Origin: an uncultured delta proteobacterium | Lineage (GTDB): Bacteria; RBG-13-61-14; DRUE01 | Length of the DNA: 11,039 nucleotides | Reading direction: 5' to 3' | Assembly (NCBI GenBank): GCA_903897985.1 | Contig: CAIUDS010000565.1 | Span: 1-11,039, forward strand | Notes under the pieces: model-generated | What the model saw: only the letters and a program-made list of their open reading frames with translations | What the model was told of the DNA's origin: nothing | Databases searched by the model: none | Position numbers and translations under genes: made by a program | Shown: positions 1-6,504 of the stretch, piece by piece | Layout of the letters: each line of letters opens with the position of its first letter | How positions within the stretch are numbered: position 1 is the first letter of the stretch

Positions 1-159
1 AAGTTGGCTCACATCCGGGCCGTCAATCGAGGCATTGCCGGAATCGCCCCAGTAGTTGGCGCCGGACAGGGTAGGCTCGGCCATGATCATCGGGCTGAAG
101 CCGATGAGGGTTGTCAAGCCTATACCCCCTAAACATGCCAGTCTCTTAAACCCTTTCAT
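1..159 (-). CDS. Secreted protein of unknown function, N-terminal 53 residues only
   Basis: The gene runs off the left edge, so only its N-terminus is visible. It begins MKGFKRLACLGGIG, with a basic start followed by a hydrophobic stretch (about residues 7-26) and a likely signal peptidase I site after IMA (residues 25-27). The mature part starts EPTLSGANYWGDSGN and is rich in Gly, Ser, Asn and Asp, as in many extracellular proteins. The ATG at 157-159 is well supported: an AGGAGGGG Shine-Dalgarno lies just upstream (on the minus strand), and a good promoter sits at 225-254. It is read in the same direction as the SGNH hydrolase but has its own promoter. Sec export is a confident call. No family can be named from 53 residues. 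Confidence 0.8.
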   Translation of the reverse strand, partial: MKGFKRLACLGGIGLTTLIGFSPMIMAEPTLSGANYWGDSGNASIDGPDVSQL

Positions 160-224
160 GTTCCCCTCCTCGGGTCAGGAAGCCCGGGTTATGGTCTTGT
201 CTACATATTCTTTTTCCACCTTGA

Positions 225-254
225 ATAATATCACATTCAACTCGGCGTTGTCAA
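225..254 (-). promoter_or_regulatory. Sigma-70-type promoter for the secreted-protein gene
   Basis: On the minus strand TTGACA (249-254) and TATTAT (225-230) are separated by 18 bp. A TG one base before the -10 makes an extended -10. Transcription should start near position 218, giving a leader of about 60 nt that ends in the AGGAGGGG ribosome site. Confidence 0.7.
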
Positions 255-289
255 TTAAAATCCAATTCCCCAAGGGAGGCGTAGGCTAC

Positions 290-303
290 CCTGGAATTCC
301 AGG
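290..303. repeat. Perfect 14-bp palindrome downstream of the SGNH hydrolase
   Basis: CCTGGAATTCCAGG is fully self-complementary and lies 16 bp past the stop codon of the minus-strand hydrolase gene. It has no U-tract, so it is not a classical terminator. A dimeric protein site or a short 3' hairpin is possible. Beyond it the 160-319 gap holds only the promoter and leader of the preceding entries. Confidence 0.45.
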
Positions 304-319
304 TTACAAAGGATTGCGC

Positions 320-1516
320 TTACTTGATGAATTTGCCCATTGGACCCGCGAGGAGTTCTGCGAAGAGGGCATGGCCTTGGGGGTTGAAGTGGCCGTCGAG
401 GGGGAAGAAGAGATGGGAGGTTTTAGAGGCGGAGCGGAACTGGGGAGTGACCTGCCAGAATTCCAGGCCGGCCTGGTCCGCGGCCATTTTGATGGCCTGA
501 TCCATCGCGTCGGAGGAAAGCATTTTGGGATCGAGGTTGAAGCCGAAACGGATGGGCGTTTCAAAATCCGCCGGGCTGATATAGACCCGCTGGGGCACGG
601 AAACCACGATCACCCGGGCGCCATTTTGGTCGGCAACCTTCTTGATCCGGTCGAGTTGTTTGGCCATCTCCGCGATATGTTCCCTGGTTTTGGCCGATGC
701 GAGGTCTTCCAGCTCCAGGAAATAATCGGGATTGGAAACGGCAATATAAATCACCGCAGGGTTCAGCTCGCCGGCCGCGAACCATTCCTTGATCTGATAG
801 TCAAGCGCCTGGAACCGGGCTTTTTGTTCCGGGTTGAATTGCGCCAAAGTCTGAGCGGCCTGCTTCTTCCAGGCGTTATGAAGCTCCCGGCTGGGGATCA
901 CGGGCATAAACTTTTTTGCGATCAGGCTCGAAGTATAAGGGAAGGTCCTTCGCAGGCAACGAGCCAGGATATGACGAACAGTTCTGTTCCCCGGTTCCGG
1001 CGCGCTTGCTTCGCCGGGCTGAGCCTGGGCAAGATCGTCGCCCTGGAGCATTCCGATAATGACCAGATCGGGTTTGAGCACCGGGATGGCTTTTTCCGCG
1101 ATGTCGGCATAGTCCCTGGGTCCGGCCCCGGGTTTGCCCAGGTCGTCCACCTCGATTTTCCGGCCCTGGTCGTTCAGGATCTTCTCGAGGACCTTTGGCC
1201 AGGTCTGCCCTATCTCGACTCCCCAGCCGTAGGTAAAGGAATCGCCGATGGCCAGGATCCGGTATTGCGGCGACTTCTCGGCGTTGGATTCTGAATCCCG
1301 GAACCCAAAATTATTAACATAAACCTGATAGGAGTATTCAATGGTCTTGATCTGGATGCGGGTAAAAGGCGGCAAAACCATGCCATCGTCATATTGCTTG
1401 TCGGCGAAATGCGCTATGACCAGGCGGTCAAGAGCAATGATCGCCCCGAACAGGCCCAGCAGATAGACCAGGAAAAATAGAATTTTTTTCGAGAAAGTTG
1501 TTTGAGAATCCGCCAT
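320..1516 (-). CDS. Membrane-anchored SGNH/GDSL-type hydrolase, 398 aa
   Basis: This is an SGNH-fold hydrolase, a superfamily of esterases, lipases and carbohydrate O-acetyl transferases/esterases. Residues about 10-33 form one membrane segment (KKILFFLVYLLGLFGAIIAL), which should place the catalytic domain outside the cytoplasm. Block I is IGDSFTYGWG with nucleophile Ser93. Block II is the Gly-rich GKPGAGP near 128-133. Block III reads GDDL at 159-162, where the family usually has an Asn (GxND). Block V is DGHFNPQGH near the C-terminus, with Asp374/His376 as the likely remaining triad members. The frame is open 41 codons further up to a TTG at 1639. I prefer the ATG at 1514-1516 because the longer form would run through a near-perfect promoter at 1556-1584 and would put a charged stretch before the anchor. 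The ribosome site for the ATG is weak (TTGAGAAAA). Substrate unknown; removal or transfer of acetyl groups on surface polysaccharide is plausible but inferred. Confidence 0.85.
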   Translation of the reverse strand: MADSQTTFSKKILFFLVYLLGLFGAIIALDRLVIAHFADKQYDDGMVLPPFTRIQIKTIEYSYQVYVNNFGFRDSESNAEKSPQYRILAIGDSFTYGWGVEIGQTWPKVLEKILNDQGRKIEVDDLGKPGAGPRDYADIAEKAIPVLKPDLVIIGMLQGDDLAQAQPGEASAPEPGNRTVRHILARCLRRTFPYTSSLIAKKFMPVIPSRELHNAWKKQAAQTLAQFNPEQKARFQALDYQIKEWFAAGELNPAVIYIAVSNPDYFLELEDLASAKTREHIAEMAKQLDRIKKVADQNGARVIVVSVPQRVYISPADFETPIRFGFNLDPKMLSSDAMDQAIKMAADQAGLEFWQVTPQFRSASKTSHLFFPLDGHFNPQGHALFAELLAGPMGKFIK

Positions 1517-1555
1517 TTTTCTCAATCCCGGGGCAAGCCCCTGGATTTTGTCGAA

Positions 1556-1584
1556 ACTATAGTATGCCCAAGCCGATCTGTCAA
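1556..1584 (-). promoter_or_regulatory. Near-consensus promoter for the SGNH hydrolase
   Basis: On the minus strand TTGACA (1579-1584) and TATAGT (1556-1561) are separated by exactly 17 bp. The expected start near 1549 leaves a leader of about 33 nt before the ATG at 1516. It is divergent from the promoter at 1665-1694, with the two -35 boxes 80 bp apart. Confidence 0.75.
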
Positions 1585-1664
1585 TTGCGCCCGAGCTTTG
1601 CCAAGGGCTTCTATACTTTTTTGACTTTATTTTTTTCAAATTTATTTGCCGCCAAAATTGGGAC

Positions 1665-1694
1665 TTGACAAAATGGGGGAAAAATGGTTATAAT
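1665..1694 (+). promoter_or_regulatory. Consensus promoter for the glucan synthase/GH57 operon
   Basis: TTGACA at 1665-1670 and TATAAT at 1689-1694 are both perfect hexamers, 18 bp apart. The start is expected near 1701, giving a leader of about 54 nt with a GGAGGG ribosome site at 1742-1747. A TTG in the -35 box opens a longer reading frame, but it lies upstream of the predicted transcript and cannot be the translation start. Confidence 0.8.
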
Positions 1695-1754
1695 AGGGAA
1701 CGTAAGTGTAAATTAAGGAATCTAACCTGTAAATTCTGTTCGGAGGGAGTCGTC

Positions 1755-2996
1755 ATTAAGATTTTGATGTTTGGTTGGGAATTTCCGCCGTTGATCAGCG
1801 GCGGGCTGGGCGTGGCCTGTCATGGCTTGACCAAGGGCATCGCGCGCCAGGGAGGCAAGATCACTTTTGTGATGCCGAGGTATTATGAAAAATCCCCTCG
1901 CTACCTTAAGATCGTTTCCGCGGAGCAAATCCATGCGAAGCTCAGCGCGGGCCAACCCCTTGATAAGCAAGAGATTTTGCCGATCCTCAGCGGTTATTTG
2001 CGGCCGGAGGATTACGAGAAGTGGTACCAGGAATCCCTGGGCTCCGGTTCCAAGGCCCGGCTGATTTACGGGCCGGACCTGTTCTCGGAAATGGAAATTT
2101 TTGCCTGGCTCGGGCAGAAGATCGCGGAAAAGGGACCGTTTGACATTATTCATTGCCATGACTGGATGACCTACAAGGCCGGGGTGGCCGCGAAAAAGGT
2201 CCTGGGCGTTCCCCTGGTTGTTCATGTGCATTCGATCGAGGCGGACCGTGCGCCCTATCCGAACCCGCGGGTTTGCGAGGTCGAGAAATTCGGCTTGAAC
2301 TCCGCGGACCTGGTGATGTGCGTGAGCCGGTACGAGATGGAACAGGTGATGAAACATTACCAGATCCCGGAATCCAAGATCGTGGTGGTCCACAACGGGG
2401 TTGACTTGAACGGCAATAAGCGCCCGAAGCGGAAAACTCCGACGCGCAGGAAATATCGGCAGATTTTGTATATCGGCCGGATCACCTGGCAAAAAGGGCC
2501 GGAATACCTGGTGGAAATTGCGCGGAAAATGCTGGAAAAGCGGCAAGACCTCAGATTTATCATCGCCGGCTGGGGAGACCTGGCCCATCCCATCATCGAA
2601 CGGGTTGCGGACCTGGGACTGGGGACTCATATCCTTTTCGGCGGGTTCCTGCCCGAGCTGAATGTGAAAAAACTGATCCGGGAGTCGGACCTGTTCATGA
2701 TGCCTTCAGTCTCGGAGCCGTTCGGGCTGGTGGCGCTGGAGGCCCTGTGCGAGGGGGTGCCGGTTGTGATCAGCAAGCAGAGCGGCGTGGCGGAATTTCT
2801 GGAAAATGTGCCCAAGGCGAACTTCTGGGATACGGACAAGTTCAGCCGGTACTCGCTGGAACTGTTGGAGTCGCCGGCCCTGGTCGAGAAACAGATGGAG
2901 AACCTGTGGCCGATTGTTAAGAAACTGAACTGGAACGACTCGGGCAGAATTTGCATGGCCGAGTATAAGCGGTTGTTGTCGGGAAGCGTTCATTGA
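1755..2996 (+). CDS. GT4-type glycogen/alpha-glucan synthase, 413 aa, apparent ATT start
   Basis: This is a GT-B glycosyltransferase of the GT4/GT5 kind, expected to move glucose from a nucleotide sugar onto an alpha-glucan in the cytoplasm. The N-terminal domain opens (M)KILMFGWEFPPLISGGLG, matching the usual start of these synthases with the donor-loop GGLG. A conserved IIHCHDWMT segment follows near residue 132. The C-terminal domain has GRITWQKGPEYL, with the Arg/Lys that contact the nucleotide diphosphate, and the E-x7-E motif EPFGLVALE at Glu321/Glu329. Homology places initiation exactly at an ATT (1755-1757), with GGAGGG at 1742-1747 at ideal spacing. The nearest in-frame alternatives, TTG at 1764 and ATG at 1767, would remove the first beta strand. 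The stop overlaps the TTG start of the GH57 gene, so the two are co-transcribed and probably translationally coupled. Family call is firm; glycogen as product is inferred. The ATT start needs protein evidence. Confidence 0.88.
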   Translation: MKILMFGWEFPPLISGGLGVACHGLTKGIARQGGKITFVMPRYYEKSPRYLKIVSAEQIHAKLSAGQPLDKQEILPILSGYLRPEDYEKWYQESLGSGSKARLIYGPDLFSEMEIFAWLGQKIAEKGPFDIIHCHDWMTYKAGVAAKKVLGVPLVVHVHSIEADRAPYPNPRVCEVEKFGLNSADLVMCVSRYEMEQVMKHYQIPESKIVVVHNGVDLNGNKRPKRKTPTRRKYRQILYIGRITWQKGPEYLVEIARKMLEKRQDLRFIIAGWGDLAHPIIERVADLGLGTHILFGGFLPELNVKKLIRESDLFMMPSVSEPFGLVALEALCEGVPVVISKQSGVAEFLENVPKANFWDTDKFSRYSLELLESPALVEKQMENLWPIVKKLNWNDSGRICMAEYKRLLSGSVH

Positions 2997-4171
2997 AGAC
3001 GGTTTGTTTTTATTTTCAGGTTCATCAGCCGTTCCGGATGCGGAATTACCATATTCTGGACATCGGGAATAACCACCATTATTTTGACGACAAGCAGAAC
3101 CGCGAGATCATGCGCAAGGTGGCGAAAAAATGCTACCTCCCCACCAACCGCCTGATGGCCAAGCTGATCCGGCGGCATAAAGGCAAGTTCCGGGTGAGTT
3201 ATTCCGTGACCGGGGTGGCGCTCGAGCAGATGGAAAAATACGCGCCGGAGGTGATTGACAGCTTCCGCGACCTGGTTTCGACCGGCGGGGTGGAGTTCCT
3301 GGCTGAGACTTATTACCATTCGCTCTGCTCGGTGTATTCGAAGGCCGAGTTCGAGCGGCAGGTCAACTTCCACCGCGAGAAACTGCAAACGCTGTTCGGG
3401 GTTACCCCCACCACCTTCCGCAACACCGAATTGATCTACTCCGACCACCTGGCCTGGCTCGTCCACAACCTGGGCTTCAAGGCCGTCATGGCCGAGGGCA
3501 TTGACTGGCTGATCGGCGAGAACGGCTCGGGCAAACTCTACCGCGCGCGCGGCACCGACCACCTCAAGGTCATGCTCCGCAACTACCGCCTCTCCGACGA
3601 CATCGGCTACCGCTTCTCCGCGCATATGTGGTCCGAGTTTCCGCTCTTCGCCGACAAATGGGCGTCCTGGGCGGCCTCCAGTCCCGGTCCCATCATTCCC
3701 ATCTTCATTGACTACGAAACCTTCGGCGAACACCAATGGCCCGAAACCGGCATCTTCGAGTTCCTCGATTACCTCCCCGAAGCCATGCTCAGCCACAAAA
3801 ACCTCGAAATCCTCACCCCCTCGCAGGTCGCGGAAAAATATCCGGCCCACGACGAGTTGGCCTGCCCGAGCTGGGTGTCCTGGGCCGACACCGAGCGGGA
3901 CCTCTCGGCCTGGCTCGGAAACCCCATGCAGCGCAACGCCATGGACAAGCTCTATGCGCTCGAATCGCAGGTGATGGCTTCGCGGGACCTGGACCTGATC
4001 GCCGACTGGAGAAAACTCTCCACCTCCGACCATTACTACTACATGTCCACCAAATACGCCGGCGACGCCGAGGTCCATAAATATTTCAACCCCCACCACG
4101 GCCCCCATTTCGCTTACATCGTGATGATGCGCATCCTCAACGACCTCGAAGCCCGCCTCAATCACTCCTGA
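2993..4171 (+). CDS. Glycoside hydrolase family 57, alpha-amylase/glucanotransferase type, 392 aa
   Basis: GH57 enzymes cleave or rearrange alpha-1,4 (or 1,6) glucans by a retaining mechanism. Conserved regions appear in order: FQVHQPF (residues 8-14), a GGVEFLAETYYHSL segment (98-111), FRNTELIY with the expected nucleophile Glu146, and FIDYETFGEHQW with the expected acid/base Asp240. Later come ADTERDLSAWLGN and TSDHYYYM, also typical of the amylase subgroup. It has no signal peptide, so it acts on internal glucan, consistent with the synthase upstream. The start is a TTG (2993-2995) that shares two bases with the synthase stop. MKTVCFYFQVHQPF is the canonical N-terminus, and no strong ribosome site precedes it, so coupling is likely. 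The first roughly 400 bases use mixed codon endings, while the rest is almost all C-ending. Whether it is a hydrolase, branching enzyme or transferase cannot be told from sequence alone. Confidence 0.92.
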   Translation: MKTVCFYFQVHQPFRMRNYHILDIGNNHHYFDDKQNREIMRKVAKKCYLPTNRLMAKLIRRHKGKFRVSYSVTGVALEQMEKYAPEVIDSFRDLVSTGGVEFLAETYYHSLCSVYSKAEFERQVNFHREKLQTLFGVTPTTFRNTELIYSDHLAWLVHNLGFKAVMAEGIDWLIGENGSGKLYRARGTDHLKVMLRNYRLSDDIGYRFSAHMWSEFPLFADKWASWAASSPGPIIPIFIDYETFGEHQWPETGIFEFLDYLPEAMLSHKNLEILTPSQVAEKYPAHDELACPSWVSWADTERDLSAWLGNPMQRNAMDKLYALESQVMASRDLDLIADWRKLSTSDHYYYMSTKYAGDAEVHKYFNPHHGPHFAYIVMMRILNDLEARLNHS

Positions 4172-4198
4172 TTCTAGGGGGGCGGACACTCCTGCTTG

Positions 4199-4236
4199 CC
4201 CTCCGTAGTCACGCCTTGAAGCGTGACGAAGGAGGG
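4199..4236. repeat. Hairpin repeat, copy 1 (CCCTCCGTAG...CGAAGGAGGG)
   Basis: The arms CCCTCC and GGAGGG and the inner arms TCACGC and GCGTGA are perfect, with GTAG/CGAA as an internal loop and CTTGAA as the apical loop. The flank CACTCCTGCTTG to its left and the CTGCG to its right also recur at the 6312-6404 copy, so the repeated unit is about 60 bp. It starts 27 bp after the GH57 stop. Confidence 0.75.
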
Positions 4237-4274
4237 GCCTGCGAACAAAATTCCGGCCGCAGCCACTTTGGAGT

Positions 4275-4296
4275 GCGGCGGCTTGACGCCGCTTTT
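4275..4296 (+). terminator. Possible intrinsic terminator after GH57
   Basis: GCGGCG and CGCCGC form a 6-bp GC stem around GCTTGA, followed by TTTT. The T-run is short, and the hairpin belongs to the 207-bp repeat block, so it may terminate by accident of its insertion. It lies about 100 bp after the GH57 stop. Confidence 0.4.
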
Positions 4297-4300
4297 CATG

Positions 4301-4347
4301 TCCACCGTAGCTTCTTCTCGCTCGATCTTTCAGTCAGCGAAGGTGGA
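4301..4347. repeat. Hairpin repeat, copy 2 (TCCACCGTAGC...GCGAAGGTGGA)
   Basis: The outer arms TCCACC (4301-4306) and GGTGGA (4342-4347) are perfect, followed inward by GTA/GAA and GCT/AGC, the same pattern as in the copies at 6342-6367 and 6425-6458. The apical part, about 23 bp, is not palindromic and carries CTCGATCTTTCAGTC. Confidence 0.6.
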
Positions 4348-4547
4348 TGCGCGAACCTCAGCGTAGAGGCCTGACTCGTGGCCATCCTCGCCATCCGCCG
4401 CGTCCAGCCCCGGCGGAGTCAAAGCGGTCTCAAGCGACGGCTCGACTGAGCTCGCCGAAGTCCGCACTCCAAAACGCGCGCGCCGCTGGTCCAGTTGAAT
4501 TATGAGGGCCTCTGAAAAACTCTGGGTTGGCAAGATTCATTTTTGCC

Positions 4548-4576
4548 TTGACAAATTTTTCATAACCTGTTAAAAG
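4548..4576 (+). promoter_or_regulatory. Promoter for the carboxylesterase
   Basis: TTGACA (4548-4553) is followed after 17 bp by TAAAAG (4571-4576). The leader then reads CTGTTTTCCAGGCTCAAG before an AAGGGGG ribosome site at 4596-4602, five bases before the ATG. The -35, spacer, -10 and leader all recur in altered form at 6476-6530. Confidence 0.6.
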
Positions 4577-4607
4577 AATACTGTTTTCCAGGCTCAAGGG
4601 GGTCGAG

Positions 4608-6233
4608 ATGAGAAAACTCATTATCGTTGGCGCGGCGCTTTTCATCGCTCTTTTTTCTTGGCTTCGGTCTGGGTCGTCCTTGTCCGAAGCGGACTTCTGT
4701 TCCCGGCCGGTCGCCACCGCTCAGGGGCCGATCACGGGCCAGGGCGAAAAGGACCTGGCTGTCTGCTCCTACAAGGGCATTCCTTATGCCGCGCCGCCCG
4801 TGGGGGAACTCCGTTTTCGTCTTCCGAGGCCGCCCACCGGCCGGACCGGAACGCTGGCTGCCGCGGATTACGGCCCGTCCTGCGTTCAGAATGAAATCTT
4901 CGGGGCCGGCGGCAAGAGCAAGTCCTTCAGCGAGGATTGCCTTTATCTCAATGTCTGGCGGCCGAAAACCCAGGACAGCCTGCGGCTCCCGGTGATGGTG
5001 TGGATCCACGGCGGCGGTTTCGTCATGGGCTCGGGCTCCTACGAGATGTATCGCGGGGCCAACCTGGCCGCGCAACACGACATGGTGGTGGTCACCATCA
5101 ACTACCGCGTGGGCCCGCTCAGCTTCCTCGCCTTGCCCGAGCTGGCTAAAGAAGACCCGAACGGGTCCACCGGAAATTACGGGCTCTTCGACCAGATCGC
5201 GGCCCTCCAATGGGTCCACGACAACATCGCCAATTTCGGGGGCGACCCGGACAAGGTCACCATCTTCGGCGAGAGCGCGGGCGGCCGCTCGGTCTGCGCA
5301 CAACTGGCCTCGCCCCGGGCCGCGGGCCTGTTCCAGCGCGCCATCATCGAGAGCGGACGCTGTGACGATGTCCAGACCCTGGCCTCGGGCTTTGAGAACA
5401 GCCGCGAGTTCGTGAAGAAGCTGGGCTGTGCCGGGGAGGATGCCCGATCCTGCCTGCGGGCGCTTCCAGCCGATAAGCTGGCCACCACCCTCGGCTCACG
5501 CCGCGAGCTCGAGTTCACGGCGCATATGGACGGGTGGTTCCTGACCGCCCGGCCCGCGGACCTGTTCGCCCAGGGAAAATTCAACCGCGTCCCCGTCCTG
5601 GTCGGCAACAACCGGGACGAGGGCAAACTCTTTGTGCTCATGCAGCCGGGCGGCTATTTCGCCTCCCGTCAAAAGGTCCTGCAAACGCTGAAGCAGAGGA
5701 TGGGCACCAAGGCCGACGAGGTCCTGGCCATGTATGCCCTTGACGACTACCACCCGCCCATCATGATCTCCGGCGCGATCATTACTGACACCTATGTCTC
5801 CCGCGGCTTTGACGCGGCGGAAAAGCTCTCGGCCTATGTGCCCGTGTATTATTACCGCTTTGACTGGGACGAGGAACGCGGGAACAGTTTCCTGGGGGCC
5901 TGTCACGGCCTCGAGCTTCCCTTTGTCTTCGGGAACCTGGACCTCCATTTCCCGGCCTCCGAACTGGCCCTGGCCTTCCCCAGCAAGGTCGCGCTCCAGG
6001 CCAAGCCCCTGTCCGAGCGGATGACAGATTACTGGACCAATTTCGCCAAGACCGGGAATCCTAACGGTCCCGCCCCGGCGGGACCCGACTGGCCCCGCTA
6101 CAACCCGGAAACCAGAATGCGGCTCCACCTGGACACGGACATCTTTGCTCAACCGGTCGCGGGCGATGAGTTGAAGCGCTTGCAATACTTCGCCACCCTC
6201 AACGAGGACGACCTGGGCAGGAAGGCCAGATAA
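4608..6233 (+). CDS. Exported type-B carboxylesterase (COesterase family), 541 aa
   Basis: This is an alpha/beta-hydrolase of the carboxylesterase type-B family, which hydrolyses carboxylic esters. The N-terminus MRKLIIVGAALFIALFSWL is a signal peptide or anchor, so it acts in the periplasm or outside. Seen in order: GIPYAAPPVGELRF (57-70), EDCLYLNVW (109-117, family signature), the oxyanion-hole HGGGF (134-138), the nucleophile elbow GESAGG with Ser223, NRDEG with Glu338, and CHGLELPFVFG with His433, completing a Ser-Glu-His triad. Cys92 and Cys111 sit where the family forms its first disulfide. Length is normal and nothing is missing. It stands alone between two repeat-filled gaps with its own promoter and no obvious partner gene. 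Natural substrate unknown; the family also includes para-nitrobenzyl esterase and lipase-like enzymes. Family and export are confident; physiological role is not. Confidence 0.93.
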   Translation: MRKLIIVGAALFIALFSWLRSGSSLSEADFCSRPVATAQGPITGQGEKDLAVCSYKGIPYAAPPVGELRFRLPRPPTGRTGTLAAADYGPSCVQNEIFGAGGKSKSFSEDCLYLNVWRPKTQDSLRLPVMVWIHGGGFVMGSGSYEMYRGANLAAQHDMVVVTINYRVGPLSFLALPELAKEDPNGSTGNYGLFDQIAALQWVHDNIANFGGDPDKVTIFGESAGGRSVCAQLASPRAAGLFQRAIIESGRCDDVQTLASGFENSREFVKKLGCAGEDARSCLRALPADKLATTLGSRRELEFTAHMDGWFLTARPADLFAQGKFNRVPVLVGNNRDEGKLFVLMQPGGYFASRQKVLQTLKQRMGTKADEVLAMYALDDYHPPIMISGAIITDTYVSRGFDAAEKLSAYVPVYYYRFDWDEERGNSFLGACHGLELPFVFGNLDLHFPASELALAFPSKVALQAKPLSERMTDYWTNFAKTGNPNGPAPAGPDWPRYNPETRMRLHLDTDIFAQPVAGDELKRLQYFATLNEDDLGRKAR

Positions 6234-6264
6234 CAATGATGGCGAAGGCAGAGGTCTGGGTTTG

Positions 6265-6279
6265 ACCCCATGGGGTTTT
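6265..6279 (+). terminator. Weak terminator-like palindrome after the esterase
   Basis: ACCCCATGGGGT (6265-6276) is a perfect palindrome running into TTTT (6276-6279), 32 bp after the esterase stop. As a hairpin the stem is only about four pairs with a four-base loop, so termination would be inefficient. The surrounding GGTCTGGGTTTGACCCC resembles remnants commonly seen near REP-type repeats; that resemblance is from memory. Confidence 0.3.
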
Positions 6280-6311
6280 CAATCTCCTGGTCGCAGACTA
6301 TTCCAGCGGGG

Positions 6312-6404
6312 CGCAGCCACTCTTGCTTGCCCTCCGTCCTGTCCTCCGAAGCTTTAGCGAAGGTGGAAGTCGCGCCTTGAAGCGTGACGAAGGATGGGGC
6401 TGCG
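6312..6404. repeat. Composite hairpin repeat, copy 3, interrupted by another hairpin
   Basis: The outer arms CGCAGCC (6312-6318) and GGCTGCG (6398-6404) are perfect. Inside, CACTCTTGCTTGCCCTCCGT and then AGTCGCGCCTTGAAGCGTGA match copy 1 at 4185-4230, with one or two substitutions on each side. The two halves are separated by 30 extra bases (6338-6367) absent from copy 1. Copy 1 therefore gives the uninterrupted form. Confidence 0.75.
6338..6367. repeat. 30-bp hairpin inserted inside copy 3
   Basis: The insert contains TCCTCC-GAAGCT-TT-AGCGAA-GGTGGA, a palindrome of the same arm type as copies 2 and 5. Deleting exactly these 30 bases restores a sequence collinear with copy 1. A GTCCT direct repeat (6336-6340 and 6341-6345) flanks its left edge, so the junction is slightly ambiguous. 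Confidence 0.7.
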
Positions 6405-6409
6405 TGTAC

Positions 6410-6468
6410 GGGCTTTCCGGCTTGTCCTTCGTAGCTCGGCAATCCGAGCGGAGGAGGATGGAAAGCCC
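6410..6468. repeat. Hairpin repeat with 9-bp outer stem, copy 5
   Basis: GGGCTTTCC (6410-6418) pairs perfectly with GGAAAGCCC (6460-6468). Inside, TCCTTC/GGAGGA pair with one G-T wobble, then GTA/GGA, then a perfect GCTCGG/CCGAGC stem with loop CAAT. It ends 7 bp before the -35 box at 6476. Confidence 0.7.
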
Positions 6469-6475
6469 CTATCAC

Positions 6476-6504
6476 TTGACACCCTTTTCAAAAACTGATA
6501 AAAA
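6476..6504 (+). promoter_or_regulatory. Second copy of the esterase-type promoter and leader
   Basis: TTGACA (6476-6481), a 17-bp spacer and TAAAAA (6499-6504) are followed by CTGTTATCCAGGCCCAAG at 6513-6530. This matches the esterase promoter and leader element by element. No intact gene starts where the esterase would, so the promoter either drives the lipoprotein gene at 6672 through a leader of about 160 nt or is a relic. Confidence 0.55.

Larger units (their letters stand above)
4267..4473. repeat. 207-bp block with perfect 12-bp terminal inverted repeats
   Basis: TTTGGAGTGCGG (4267-4278) is exactly inverted as CCGCACTCCAAA (4462-4473). The interior has no convincing gene and is a mosaic of smaller palindromes (4275-4292, 4301-4347, and a GGCTCGACTGAGCTCGCC stretch near 4440-4457). 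The layout resembles a non-autonomous MITE-like element or a pile-up of dispersed palindromic repeats. No clear target-site duplication is visible. Together with copy 1 it fills most of the 4172-4547 gene-free stretch. Confidence 0.55.

Noticed and set aside
56..1294. 412-codon plus-strand frame across the SGNH region
   Set aside because: It runs across the start of the secreted-protein gene, its promoter, and the SGNH gene in antisense; the minus-strand frame has the catalytic motifs.
1517..1639. 41-residue N-terminal extension of the SGNH hydrolase
   Set aside because: It would translate through the near-consensus promoter at 1556-1584, and the membrane anchor fits the ATG at 1516.
1665..1754. 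30-residue N-terminal extension of the glucan synthase starting at TTG 1665
   Set aside because: The TTG is part of the -35 box and lies upstream of the predicted transcription start; the extension is not part of the family's usual N-terminus.
2990..4189. 399-codon open frame on the minus strand opposite the GH57 gene
   Set aside because: It mirrors a well-supported GH57 enzyme; its protein is low-complexity and rich in Val, Gly, His and Glu, as expected for the reverse of GC-biased coding sequence, and it has no recognisable motif.
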